Positions 21,065 to 31,737 of a stretch of DNA of 64,000 nucleotides are shown here, in pieces. The notes under the pieces are model-generated. The model did no database searches. It was not told the origin of the DNA and worked only from the letters and a program-made list of their open reading frames with translations. The stretch covers positions 5,515,001 through 5,579,000 of the forward strand of contig NZ_CP019427.1 of the NCBI RefSeq assembly GCF_009834545.1, written 5' to 3'. The first letter of the stretch is position 1; the number at the start of each line of letters is the position of its first letter. The position numbers and the translations under genes were made by a program. This DNA is from Pseudomonas sp. S04 (GTDB lineage Bacteria > Pseudomonadota > Gammaproteobacteria > Pseudomonadales > Pseudomonadaceae).

Positions 21065-22312
21065 TTAGCTCAGGCGCAGGCGGCTGGCGCCCACCAGCCA
21101 GCTGTAAATCAGATAAAGCACGATGGTCGCCAACAGCAGCAGCCCGCCGAGCGCCGTCGCCATGCCCCAGTTGATGCTGGTGTTGGTGTAGAAGGCGACG
21201 AAGTAGCTGACCATCTGATCGTTCGGGCTACCCAGCAGTGCCGGTGTGATGTAGTAACCAATCGCCAGGATGAACACCAACAGGCACCCGGCGCCGACAC
21301 CGGCATAGGTCTGCGGGAAGTACACCCGCCAGAAGCTGGCGAACGGATGGCAGCCCAGGGAAATCGCCGCCCGCATGTAGGTCGGCGAGATGCCTTTCAT
21401 CACGCTGTAGATCGGCAGGATCATGAACGGCAGCAGAATGTGCACCATCGAGATGTACACCCCGGTGCGGTTGAACACCAACTCCAGGGGTTTATCGATA
21501 ATGCCCATGGCCATCATTGCGCTGTTGATCAGCCCGCCCGACTGCAGCAACACGATCCACGCGGCCACCCGCACCAGGATCGAGGTCCAGAACGGTAGCA
21601 ACACCAGGATCATCAGCAGGTTGCTTTGCCGGGCCGGCAAGTTGGCCAGCAGGTAGGCCAGGGGATAGGCCAGCGCCAGACAGATGGCCGTGATCACCAG
21701 GCCCATCCAGAAGGTGCGGGCAAAGATGTCGAGGTAGATCGCCTGGTCGGGCGTGGCCGGGGCGACTTCGCCGAGGTCGTCGATGCGGTGATCAACCGCC
21801 GCCAACAGATAGTAAGGCGTCAGGCTGCTGGTATTGCGGCGCACGGCCTGCCAATAGGCCGGGTCGCCCCAACGCTCATCCAGCGCTTCGAGCGCGTCTT
21901 TATAAGACGCCGGCTCGCTCTTGAACGGCAGCGCGCGGGCGGTCTTGGTCAGCAGGCTGCGGTAGCCGGCCAACTCCATGTTCAGGCGCTTGGACAGGTC
22001 GCCCAAAGTTTGATTCTTGCGGGCTTCGGCCAGGTCTTCACTGGCGGCCTTGTACACCGGGTCCGCTGGCAGGCCTCGGCCATCCCAGGCAGCGATCGCT
22101 GCTACGGTGCGCGGCATGCCGCCGACCACTTCCGGGTTACCGACGCTTTTATAGAGCAGCGCCACAATCGGCACCAGAAACACCAGCAACAGAAACAGCA
22201 CCAACGGCGCAATCAGGGCTTGGGCCTTCCAGCGGTTGACCCGCTCGGCACGCGCCAGGCGCTGCTTCAAGGTGCGATGGGTGCCCTCGTTCAGGGGAAC
22301 GGCGATGGCCAT
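21065..22312 (-). CDS. polyamine-type ABC transporter permease (PotB-like)
   Basis: 415-residue permease, longer than usual (about 290) because of a ~130-residue insertion between the first membrane segment and the rest, rich in charged residues and likely periplasmic. The conserved EAA region reads MRAAISLGCHPFASFWRVYFPQT. I use the ATG of MAIAVPLNEG; the frame is open a further 15 codons upstream. A REP palindrome separates it from the binding-protein gene. It pairs with the following permease as a heterodimeric channel. Confidence 0.9.
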   Translation of the reverse strand: MAIAVPLNEGTHRTLKQRLARAERVNRWKAQALIAPLVLFLLLVFLVPIVALLYKSVGNPEVVGGMPRTVAAIAAWDGRGLPADPVYKAASEDLAEARKNQTLGDLSKRLNMELAGYRSLLTKTARALPFKSEPASYKDALEALDERWGDPAYWQAVRRNTSSLTPYYLLAAVDHRIDDLGEVAPATPDQAIYLDIFARTFWMGLVITAICLALAYPLAYLLANLPARQSNLLMILVLLPFWTSILVRVAAWIVLLQSGGLINSAMMAMGIIDKPLELVFNRTGVYISMVHILLPFMILPIYSVMKGISPTYMRAAISLGCHPFASFWRVYFPQTYAGVGAGCLLVFILAIGYYITPALLGSPNDQMVSYFVAFYTNTSINWGMATALGGLLLLATIVLYLIYSWLVGASRLRLS

Positions 22313-22357
22313 GGCGAACTCCGAAAATCTTTGATCGTTACAGAGGCAGACAAACAA

Positions 22358-22389
22358 CCTGTTGGAGGGAGCTTGCTCGCTCCAACAGG
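22358..22389. repeat. REP-type palindrome within the ABC operon
   Basis: Arms CCTGTTGGAG / CTCCAACAGG around a GC-rich loop, in the 139-bp gap between the binding-protein and permease genes. It may stabilise the upstream mRNA, so the binding protein is made in excess; that role is an inference. Confidence 0.65.
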
Positions 22390-22451
22390 GATTACGCTGT
22401 CAAACCTCTAACTGACTGGCATTGGGCAAGCCCTCTGCCACAGGGTCGCGC

Positions 22452-23495
22452 TTACTTCGCTGCCCAGGAGTTGAAGCGCTGCTCCAGTTGCTCGCCGTTG
22501 TCCGCCCAGAAGCTGACGTCGATCTGCACCTGGTTGGCGATGTTTTCCGGGGTGGTCGGCATGTCTTTCAGAATTTCCGGGTTCAACAGGGGTACCGCCT
22601 GGGTATTGGCCGGGCCGTAGGCAATGTTTTCCGAATAGGTTTTCTGCTGTTGTGGCATGACCGAGAACGCGATGAATTTCTTCGCCGCTTCAGCGCGGGT
22701 CTTGTCCAGGCCTTTAGGAATGGCCCAGGCGTCGAAGTCGTAGATACCGCCGTTCCACACCACCTTCAGGTTGCTTTCCTTTTGCACGGCAGCGATCCGG
22801 CCGTTGTACGCCGAGCTCATGACCACATCACCGGACGCCAGGTACTGCGGCGGCTGGGCGCCAGCTTCCCACCACTGGATGCTCGGCTTGAGTTCGTCGA
22901 GCTTCTTGAAGGCACGGTCCTGGCCATCTTTACCGGCCAGCACTTTGTAGACATCTTTCGGCGCCACGCCGTCGGCCATCAAGGCAAATTCCAGGGTGTA
23001 CTTGGCGCCTTTACGCAGGCCACGTTTACCCGGGAAGTTCTTGGTGTCCCAGAAGTCGGCCCAACTGGTCGGCGCGGTTTTCAGCTTGTCGGCGTTGTAG
23101 GCCAGCACGGTCGACCAGACGAAAAAACCAACGCCGCACGGCTGGATCGCACCCTTGACGTAATTTTCGGTGTTGCCGAACAGTGCAGGGTCGAGTTGCT
23201 CGAACATGTCCTCGTCGCAACCGCGGGACAGCTCTGGCGACTCTACTTCCACCAGGTCCCAGGACACGCTCTTGGTGTCGACCATGGCCTTGACCTTGGC
23301 CATTTCACCGTTGTATTCACCGGCGACGATCTTGCCGTTGCCCGCTGCTTCCCAAGGCGCATAGAAGGCCTTGACCTGTGCGGCCTTGTTCGCGCCGCCA
23401 AACGACACCACGGTCAGGTCCGAGCCCGCGGCCATCGCGTGTGCCGCACCCATCATGCCCAGAGCCAGGGCGGTGAATTTCAGGGATTTCAACAT
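22452..23495 (-). CDS. periplasmic polyamine-type substrate-binding protein (PotD family)
   Basis: 347-residue secreted binding protein. The signal peptide spans about residues 1-23 and ends AHAMAAG. The mature part starts with the family strand DLTVVSFGGANKAAQ and includes WDLVEVESPEL, VLAYNADKL and MSSAYNGRIAAV, hinge motifs of the PotD/spermidine class. Tryptophan and acidic residues that usually form the polyamine cage are present (WWEAG, YDFDAWAIP). It is the second gene of the operon, behind the ATPase gene by 44 bp. Confidence 0.9.
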   Translation of the reverse strand: MLKSLKFTALALGMMGAAHAMAAGSDLTVVSFGGANKAAQVKAFYAPWEAAGNGKIVAGEYNGEMAKVKAMVDTKSVSWDLVEVESPELSRGCDEDMFEQLDPALFGNTENYVKGAIQPCGVGFFVWSTVLAYNADKLKTAPTSWADFWDTKNFPGKRGLRKGAKYTLEFALMADGVAPKDVYKVLAGKDGQDRAFKKLDELKPSIQWWEAGAQPPQYLASGDVVMSSAYNGRIAAVQKESNLKVVWNGGIYDFDAWAIPKGLDKTRAEAAKKFIAFSVMPQQQKTYSENIAYGPANTQAVPLLNPEILKDMPTTPENIANQVQIDVSFWADNGEQLEQRFNSWAAK

Positions 23496-23539
23496 TTATT
23501 GTTCTCTCCACGTGCAGGGTTGGTGAAGCAAGGGGGCGA

Positions 23540-24664
23540 TCAATTCGCCTCTAGAAGGGGATCGAGAGCACGGACGTGTTCGACCTGCCAGCCAAGCGGC
23601 ACCACGTCTCCGACGGCCAGCGCCGGATCCAGCTCGGCGATCGGCTGTTTCACGAAGAAATCGGTCTTGCCGCAGACTTCCAGGCGCACACGGACGTGGT
23701 CGCCCAGATAGATGAATTCCGCCACCCGCCCAGAGAAGCGGTTGACACACGCCTCACTGGAGCCGTTGAGGCTGACCCGCTCCGGACGAATGGACAGAGT
23801 CACTGGCTCGCCGGTCTTGCCGACATTCACCGCCAGTGCCTCGACCTTTTCCCCGCGCCCAAGCTCGACAATGCAGCGCTCGCCGGTCTGACTGTGGAGA
23901 CGGCCATTGAGGCGGTTGTTTTCGCCAATGAAGTTGGCCACGAAGGTATTTTTCGGTTCTTCGTACAGGGTGCGAGGTGGGGCGATCTGCTGGATTTCGC
24001 CTTGATGGAACACCGCCACCCGGTCGGACATGGTCAGGGCTTCGCCCTGGTCGTGGGTCACATAGACCACGGTCACACCCAGGCGCTGGTGCAGGTGCTT
24101 GATCTCCATCTGCATGTGTTCACGCAGCTGTTTATCGAGAGCGCCGAGCGGCTCGTCCATCAGCACCAGTTGCGGCTCGAACACCAGCGCCCGGGCCAGG
24201 GCCACCCGCTGCTGCTGTCCACCAGAAAGCTGGGCCGGGTAACGCTGGGCGAAGGCATCGAGCTGAACCATGCTCAGGACACGCTTGACCCGGTCACTGA
24301 CGTCACTCTTGTTCAGACCACGCACGGTCAGCGGGAACGCCAGGTTCTCGGCCACCGTCATGTGCGGGAACAGGGCGTAGTTCTGGAACACCATGCCGAT
24401 GTCACGCTTGTGCGGCGGCACGTTGTTGATCGAACGCCCGGCCAGCAGGATCTCGCCGGCGGTCGGGGTTTCGAAACCGGCGAGCATCATCAGGCTGGTG
24501 GTCTTGCCGGAGCCGGAAGGCCCGAGCAAGGTGAGAAACTCGCCTTTGCGAATATCCAGGTTGAGGTCTTTGACGATCAGGTTCTCGCCGTCGTAGCTCT
24601 TCTGCACGCCACGAAAGCTGACCAGTACATCATTGGTCCCCGCGCTTGAATCGACCTCGCTCAT
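23540..24664 (-). CDS. polyamine-type ABC transporter ATP-binding protein (PotA family)
   Basis: 374-residue ATPase that powers the adjacent permeases. Walker A GPSGSGKTT is at about residues 50-58, the Q-loop FQNYALFPHMTV follows, then the signature LSGGQQQRVALARAL and Walker B LVLMDEPLGALD. The C-terminal ~130 residues form the TOBE regulatory domain of the PotA/MalK class. The ATG of MSEVDSS is preferred over a GTG two codons upstream because the AAAGG ribosome-binding site is correctly spaced for it. It is the first gene of the operon. Confidence 0.92.
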   Translation of the reverse strand: MSEVDSSAGTNDVLVSFRGVQKSYDGENLIVKDLNLDIRKGEFLTLLGPSGSGKTTSLMMLAGFETPTAGEILLAGRSINNVPPHKRDIGMVFQNYALFPHMTVAENLAFPLTVRGLNKSDVSDRVKRVLSMVQLDAFAQRYPAQLSGGQQQRVALARALVFEPQLVLMDEPLGALDKQLREHMQMEIKHLHQRLGVTVVYVTHDQGEALTMSDRVAVFHQGEIQQIAPPRTLYEEPKNTFVANFIGENNRLNGRLHSQTGERCIVELGRGEKVEALAVNVGKTGEPVTLSIRPERVSLNGSSEACVNRFSGRVAEFIYLGDHVRVRLEVCGKTDFFVKQPIAELDPALAVGDVVPLGWQVEHVRALDPLLEAN

Positions 24665-24905
24665 ACCCACACCTTTATTGTTGATGACTGCCGTGGATTA
24701 AGCCTAGTGGCTACGCACAGCCACGCAAATCGGGGCGCAGGAGAGAATCGCCTCAGCCAGATGGAAGGTTGGGGGTAGGGATTGCCCTACAAGGATGGCG
24801 CGTTTGGACAGGTCGACAGCGAGTTTTCCGCTACAAGCCACAAGAACAGGCAAAAGCGGTTTGGCGGGATGTCGTAAATGGATATGCCGACACGGTGCTC
24901 TGTAG

Positions 24906-24985
24906 GAGCGAGGCTTGCCCACGAAGGCGGTGTGTCAGTCACATTGATGTTGAATGTGCTGACATCTTCGCGGGCAAGCCTCGCT
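24906..24985. repeat. REP doublet (REPIN) between transporter and response regulator genes
   Basis: Two REP units in inverted orientation: GAGCGAGGCTTGCCC...CGAAG and CTTCG...GGGCAAGCCTCGCTC. They lie in a 339-bp gap that holds no gene; the promoter of the ABC operon should be at its 24.67-24.8 kb end. Confidence 0.85.
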
Positions 24986-25003
24986 CAGGGGATCGCGTAT
25001 TGT

Positions 25004-25633
25004 TCAGAGCAGCTTGTGCTCCATGGCGTACTTCACCAACTCCGCCAGTGAGGTGATGTTGAGTTTCTGCATCAGCCGCGCCTTGTGGGTGCTGATGGTC
25101 TTACTGCTCAACGCCAGTTGCTGGGCGATGTCATTGACGTTGGCGCCCTGCGCGAGGCGCTCGAACACCGAGAACTCGCGCTCCGAGAGTAGCGAATGCA
25201 GGGGCCGTGAATCAGTCAGGCCGACTTCGAAGACCATTCGATCCGCCAGCTCCGGATCGATATAGCGCCCGCCAGCCGCCACCTTGCGAATCGCCGTCAG
25301 CAGCAGGGCCGGGTCGCTGTCCTTGGTGGCATAACCGGCGGCCCCGACCTTCAAGGCACGGGCGGCCATCTGCGCCTCGTCGTGCATCGACAGCACCAGA
25401 ATCGCCGGTGGATTGTTCAGGGCGCGAATCCGCGGGATCGCCTCCAGGCCATTCACCCCGGGCATGGAAATGTCCAGCAACACCACCTCACAGGGCACGT
25501 GGCGCAAGGTTTCGAGCAACTGTTCGCCATTGCTCGCTTCCCCCACCACCAACAGATCCTTGGCCAGGCCGATCAATTGCTTGATGCCTTCACGCACGAT
25601 GGTGTGGTCTTCGGCTACCAGTACACGGATCAC
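25004..25633 (-). CDS. NarL/FixJ-type response regulator
   Basis: 209-residue two-component regulator with an N-terminal receiver (acid pocket E8/D9, phospho-acceptor D54 in LLDISMPG, a Lys in KVGAAGYATKDS) and a C-terminal LuxR-type helix-turn-helix (LSEREFSVFERLAQG, KTISTHKARLMQKL). The start is the GTG at MIRVLVAED, preceded by GGAG at 6 bp; an in-frame GTG nine codons earlier is less well placed. It follows the kinase gene by 17 bp and is surely its partner. Targets are unknown; the polyamine ABC operon lies directly downstream. Confidence 0.92.
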   Translation of the reverse strand: MIRVLVAEDHTIVREGIKQLIGLAKDLLVVGEASNGEQLLETLRHVPCEVVLLDISMPGVNGLEAIPRIRALNNPPAILVLSMHDEAQMAARALKVGAAGYATKDSDPALLLTAIRKVAAGGRYIDPELADRMVFEVGLTDSRPLHSLLSEREFSVFERLAQGANVNDIAQQLALSSKTISTHKARLMQKLNITSLAELVKYAMEHKLL

Positions 25634-25650
25634 AGGCTTCTCCAGAAAAA

Positions 25651-28053
25651 TCAGTTGCACGCTTCATGCAAGGGCACACGGACCTCAAGGCTGGTGCCCT
25701 CGCCCGGCACGCTGTCGAGCTGCAGTGTGCCACCCATGATCAACACTCGCTCGCGCATGCCCACTACCCCAAAGGAAGTCGGCCTACCGGCTTGAGCGAC
25801 AAAACCTACACCATCGTCGCTGACGGTCAGGCACAACTGCTCGTCTTCCAGCACCAGTGTCAATTCGACAGTATGCGCCTGGGCGTGGCGCATGACATTG
25901 GTCAGTGCCTCCTGGAGGATCCGGAACAAGCCAATCGCCTTGGCGTCACTCAGCACCGGCAGGTTGTCGGGCACCTGCACCAGGCAGGGAATCTGGGTGC
26001 GCGCCTCAAAACGCCGGGCCTGCCACTCGATGGCCGAGGCGATGCCGGCGTCCAGAATCGGCGGACGCAGCGCCGTGGCCACGTCCCGCACCAGTTGGAA
26101 CAGTTGGGCGATCAGGCGCTTCATGCTGTTGAGCCGATCACTCAGGCCCGGGTCCAGTTCGGCGTAGGCCAATTCGCACATCGAGGTTTCCAGCTTGAGT
26201 ACCGTCAGCATCTGTCCCAACTCATCGTGGACTTCCCGGGCTATCCGCGCCTTTTCCTCTTCGCGCACACTCTCCAGATGCGCCGACAGCTCACGCAGTT
26301 GCTCGCGGGAGCTGGCCAGTTCCAGTTCGATGCGCTTGCTCTCGCTGATGTCCCAGACAATCCCGTCCCAGACAAAGGCGCCATCGTCGAGGCGCCGAGT
26401 GATGGCCTTGATCTCGGCCCAGCGTTGCTGCCCCTGGCGGGTGAGGATGCGGCCTTGCCACGACCAGTCACTGTCGGTGTCCAGCGCGTGATCCTGGGTG
26501 CGGTGGTAACTGACTCTGTCCTGCGGATGTACCACGCTGCGCAGGCCCATGTCGCGATGGCTCAAGGTGGCGGGCGAGTAGCCCACCAGGCTCTCACTGC
26601 CTTCGCTGATGTAGGCAAAGTCGATTTGCCCGGTCACCGGCGCCCGCTCAAGACGAAATACCAGTCCGGGTACGTTGGCGGCAATCCCCTGCAACCGTGC
26701 CTCGCTTTCGCGCAAGGCCGCCAAGGCCCGCCGGCGCTCAGTGACGTCATTGAGGTAGACCACCAGGTATTCGCTGTCGCGAAAGCGCAGGAAGCTCAAG
26801 GTCACGTCAGCCGGCAAAATGCTGCCATCGGCGCGCAGGCAATTGGTTTCGAAGCTTTGCGGCCCCTCCTCGCTGGCCCGCGCGCGTTTCCACAGGTTCA
26901 ACCAACGGTCCATGTGCAAGTTGGGTTCGAAGTCGATCAGCGGTCGGTCGATCACCCCGCCCGAGACATACCCGAGCATGTCCTCGGCCGCCCGGTTGGC
27001 GTAGCGCACGTGGCTGTCCCAATTGACCCAGAGGATCCCGACGGTGCTTTGATCGATGGAGAACTGTGTCAGGCGCAACGCTTCTTCGCTGGCCGCGCGC
27101 AGGGCAATGTCCTCGCGGGCGGCGAGCAAGCGCTGCTCGAGCAGGTGTTGCTGGCGCCGTTGCCAGATCACGATAGCCATGGCGCTCAGCAGCAATACCC
27201 CCAGCAACAGGCAGAGGTTCTGCCAGAACCCCGGGGACTCCGACAAACGTGGGTACTTGGGTTGCAACCAGCGTGCGTGCAATTGCTCCAGGTCCTTGGC
27301 CGGAATCGCGTGCAAGGCGCTTTCGACGATGCCGGCCAACTCCGGCCAATCGCGACGGGTAGCCACCCGCAGCAACTGCGGCAGGCCGATATCCCCCACT
27401 ACGGCCAACCCGGCAAACTCGGACTCGGCGGACAGCCGGCTGAGTTGGGCCTCATCGATGACCGCGTAACGCGCTTGCTGGGAGAGCAACAGTTGCAGGG
27501 CCTGGCGTTCCTGGGGCACGCCCTGCAAATTGAGGTTGGGGTAGTTGCTGCGCAGGTAATCGGCGATCGCACTGGGCATCCGCACCGCGACCCGTGACTG
27601 ATCGTCGAGCTTCTCAAGATCCACCGCGCCGGCGCCCTTCTGTTGACCCACCACCAATTGCGGCACGCGCATATAGGGGTCAGTGAATTGCCACAAGCGC
27701 AGGGCGGCCGGGGTTTGGGTCAGGCCTGGGGCCAGGTCGACCTCCCCCTCACGCACTGCCTGCTCCAACTGCGCGACATCGGGAAAGTTGCGCCAGGTCA
27801 GCTCGACCTTCAGGGCGCTGGCCAGCCACTGCATCAATTCGATATTGGCCCCGGACAGGCGCTGTAGCCGCCGGTCGTACTGCGCGTAAGGCGCCTGCAG
27901 CACCACACCGACCCGCAGCTCAGAGTGACGGGTCAGCCATTGCCGTTGCTCGCTGCTCAGTTGCGCCACGCGCGCAGGCGGCGCGGCAGCCGCCCAGGCC
28001 ATCAAGGGAAGCCAGAAACAGCCGATAAGCAACAGGCAGCAAAGACGTTTCAT
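25651..28053 (-). CDS. sensor histidine kinase with periplasmic binding-protein domain and PAS domains
   Basis: 800-residue membrane kinase. In order: signal/anchor (MKRLCCLLLIGCFWLP), a bacterial SBP_3 (Venus-flytrap) sensor domain (about residues 35-265), a membrane segment near 280-300, two PAS/PAC domains (about 335-450 and 460-580), a HisKA_3 dimerisation helix with the phospho-acceptor in AREVHDELGQ (about residue 600), and a HATPase_c domain (DDGVGF, SFGVVGMRERV). The start is the ATG of MKRLCCLL; the open frame runs 61 codons further but overlaps the divergent DUF3530 gene. The ligand is unknown; the SBP_3 fold suggests an amino acid or other small solute. Confidence 0.92.
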   Translation of the reverse strand: MKRLCCLLLIGCFWLPLMAWAAAAPPARVAQLSSEQRQWLTRHSELRVGVVLQAPYAQYDRRLQRLSGANIELMQWLASALKVELTWRNFPDVAQLEQAVREGEVDLAPGLTQTPAALRLWQFTDPYMRVPQLVVGQQKGAGAVDLEKLDDQSRVAVRMPSAIADYLRSNYPNLNLQGVPQERQALQLLLSQQARYAVIDEAQLSRLSAESEFAGLAVVGDIGLPQLLRVATRRDWPELAGIVESALHAIPAKDLEQLHARWLQPKYPRLSESPGFWQNLCLLLGVLLLSAMAIVIWQRRQQHLLEQRLLAAREDIALRAASEEALRLTQFSIDQSTVGILWVNWDSHVRYANRAAEDMLGYVSGGVIDRPLIDFEPNLHMDRWLNLWKRARASEEGPQSFETNCLRADGSILPADVTLSFLRFRDSEYLVVYLNDVTERRRALAALRESEARLQGIAANVPGLVFRLERAPVTGQIDFAYISEGSESLVGYSPATLSHRDMGLRSVVHPQDRVSYHRTQDHALDTDSDWSWQGRILTRQGQQRWAEIKAITRRLDDGAFVWDGIVWDISESKRIELELASSREQLRELSAHLESVREEEKARIAREVHDELGQMLTVLKLETSMCELAYAELDPGLSDRLNSMKRLIAQLFQLVRDVATALRPPILDAGIASAIEWQARRFEARTQIPCLVQVPDNLPVLSDAKAIGLFRILQEALTNVMRHAQAHTVELTLVLEDEQLCLTVSDDGVGFVAQAGRPTSFGVVGMRERVLIMGGTLQLDSVPGEGTSLEVRVPLHEACN

Positions 28054-28127
28054 GCGAACTCTCACACACTGACAAATACTGACCAACCCATTAGGCTGCC
28101 GGGAATACTTCTGGCCTGGAATATCCG

Positions 28128-29117
28128 ATGCCCCCTGTCTACCGCCTGGCACTGCCAGTATTGTGCCTGTCGTTGATCTTGCCTGGCGCCTTTTCCGCCC
28201 AGGCTGCCGAGCCAACGGAACCTGCTGCCAGCGCACCCTCCGAGCAACGCCAGCCCCTGCCTGAGCGTAGCCAGGAAGAAGCTTTTGCCCTGCAACGCAG
28301 CCTGCCCCCTGGCGAACAGCAACAGTTGTCGGCAGGCAGCGAGACCTTCCTGGCCCTGTGGCAGCCGGCCAACACCAGCGAGCCCCAAGGTACGGTGATT
28401 ATCATCCCGGGTACGGGCGAAACAGCTGACTGGCCTCAAGCCGTCGCGCCGTTGCGGCAAAAATTGCCCGACGCCGACTGGAGCAGCCTGAGTCTTACCC
28501 TGCCGGACCTGCAAAGCAATGCCCCCCAACCGCGCATCCTCGAAAGTGCAACGGCACCGGTCAGCACCGAACCCCCGAGTAAAGACGCCAACACCGCGGC
28601 CCCTATCGAGCAAGTGGCCGGTGGCGAAGGTGAGGTGCCTGATCAGCCGGTGGCGCAGACCCACGATGAGCAACTCAAGGCCGATACCCAGCGAATCTTC
28701 TTGCGCATCGACGCCGCCCTGGCGTTTGCAGAGCAACAGAACGCCCGCAGTATCGTCCTGCTCGGCCACGGCACCGGAGCTTACTGGGCCGCCCGTTACC
28801 TGAGCGAAAAACAGCCTGCCCAAGTCGCGAAGCTGGTGATGGTCGCCGCCCAGGTACCCGCCTCCAGCACACCCGGGCTGGCGGAACTGACCAGCGGATT
28901 GAAATTGCCAACCCTGGATCTGTACTACAACGACAAACCGCTGCTGCAACGCGCAGCCCAGGAGCGCCTGCAGGCCAGCAAACGGCTGAAGGATTCGAGT
29001 TTCCGGCAGATTTCCCTGAACGCCCTGCCCGGCAACAACGCCGCCCAACAGGAACAATTGGTACGCCGGGTGCGAGGCTGGTTGACCCCGCAGGACAACG
29101 CCGCGCAGTTGCCCTAG
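28128..29117 (+). CDS. DUF3530 family protein (alpha/beta-hydrolase-like)
   Basis: 329-residue secreted protein with a signal peptide ending near AQAAEP (residues 22-27). The middle is a linker rich in Pro, Thr and Glu. The C-terminal half resembles an alpha/beta-hydrolase: VLLGHGTGAYWAARYL corresponds to the nucleophile elbow, but the usual Gly-X-Ser-X-Gly reads Gly-His-Gly-Thr-Gly, so the standard serine is absent. It may be a non-catalytic or binding protein of the envelope. It is divergent from the sensor kinase gene, with 74 bp between the starts. Confidence 0.8.
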   Translation: MPPVYRLALPVLCLSLILPGAFSAQAAEPTEPAASAPSEQRQPLPERSQEEAFALQRSLPPGEQQQLSAGSETFLALWQPANTSEPQGTVIIIPGTGETADWPQAVAPLRQKLPDADWSSLSLTLPDLQSNAPQPRILESATAPVSTEPPSKDANTAAPIEQVAGGEGEVPDQPVAQTHDEQLKADTQRIFLRIDAALAFAEQQNARSIVLLGHGTGAYWAARYLSEKQPAQVAKLVMVAAQVPASSTPGLAELTSGLKLPTLDLYYNDKPLLQRAAQERLQASKRLKDSSFRQISLNALPGNNAAQQEQLVRRVRGWLTPQDNAAQLP

Positions 29118-29144
29118 ACAGGGCGCTACTGCGCTCGATGCTCC

Positions 29145-29912
29145 CTAGCGAAAATCGCGGCGCTGACGAATCAACGCATAGGCGCTGTGCAACTCCCGGG
29201 TCTTCTCCGTCGCTTCGCGCACCTGGGACGGCGAAGCCCCGCTGCCAGCGATCTTGTCCGGGTGATGCCGACTGAGCAGGCGTCGGTAGGCCCGCTTGAT
29301 CTGCTCCGGCTCGCTGCTCAGCGTCACCCCCAGCAGGCGCATGGCGTGTTGGTAAGCCTCGCCACTGTTGGCCAAGGGTCGCTTGTGCAGTTCGTAATCC
29401 TGGGCCAGGGCCTGCACCTGCTCCGGCGTCCAGTCCAGCCATTTGCCCCATTGGGCCAGCAGCTCGCGCTCGGCACGGCCCGCACGCCCGTCTGCCCAGA
29501 CCATCCGCCAGCACGCCCGCAACACCCCTTCGGCAGCATGGGGCTGTGCGCGCAAACGGCGCAGGTAGCCACGCAACCGATCGTGCCCGCTCTTGCCACG
29601 GTTGAACGCCGCAATCGCGCGTTTCTGGGCAAATTCGTTCATCTCCAGTGCGCGCATTTCCTGACGCGCCTGGTAGATATGGCCGTTGCCCACCCGGCCG
29701 TCGCTCTTGGCCAGGCGCCCGAGCAGCACGAACAGCAATTCATCGTTGCGCAACATCGCGCGCCCGCCCAGGCGCTCGCGCAGATGCCCCAGGCTTTGCA
29801 GTTGCAAGCGCCGATCCAGCGCCTGCCCCAACAATGCGCCAAGCATGGCCCCCGGAATGCTGGCGATGGCAAAACCCGCCCCGGCTCCGATCAGAGTCCC
29901 TGGCCACAACAT
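29145..29912 (-). CDS. djlA: DnaJ-like co-chaperone DjlA
   Basis: 255-residue membrane-anchored J-domain protein. An N-terminal glycine-rich membrane segment (GTLIGAGAGFAIASIPG) is followed by a TerB-like central domain and a C-terminal J domain with the HPD motif in RRLLSRHHPDKI, which stimulates DnaK. The start is set at MLWPGTLIG, giving the DjlA N-terminus; the frame is open 30 codons upstream into murU. It follows murU with 1 bp between, the end of an amgK-murU-djlA unit. Confidence 0.9.
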   Translation of the reverse strand: MLWPGTLIGAGAGFAIASIPGAMLGALLGQALDRRLQLQSLGHLRERLGGRAMLRNDELLFVLLGRLAKSDGRVGNGHIYQARQEMRALEMNEFAQKRAIAAFNRGKSGHDRLRGYLRRLRAQPHAAEGVLRACWRMVWADGRAGRAERELLAQWGKWLDWTPEQVQALAQDYELHKRPLANSGEAYQHAMRLLGVTLSSEPEQIKRAYRRLLSRHHPDKIAGSGASPSQVREATEKTRELHSAYALIRQRRDFR

Positions 29913-29913
29913 C

Positions 29914-31607
<1,694 letters not shown>

Positions 31608-31737
31608 TGCAAGGGTCTCCGACGGCGCTAGCCGTCAAGCGGGTCATGCTTTATTATCCAGCATCTTTTTCAGACCATCGAGAGGCGTGCGGCCCACACC
31701 GCGGGCAGATGGCACGCAGGAAGCCCGGACTAATAAG

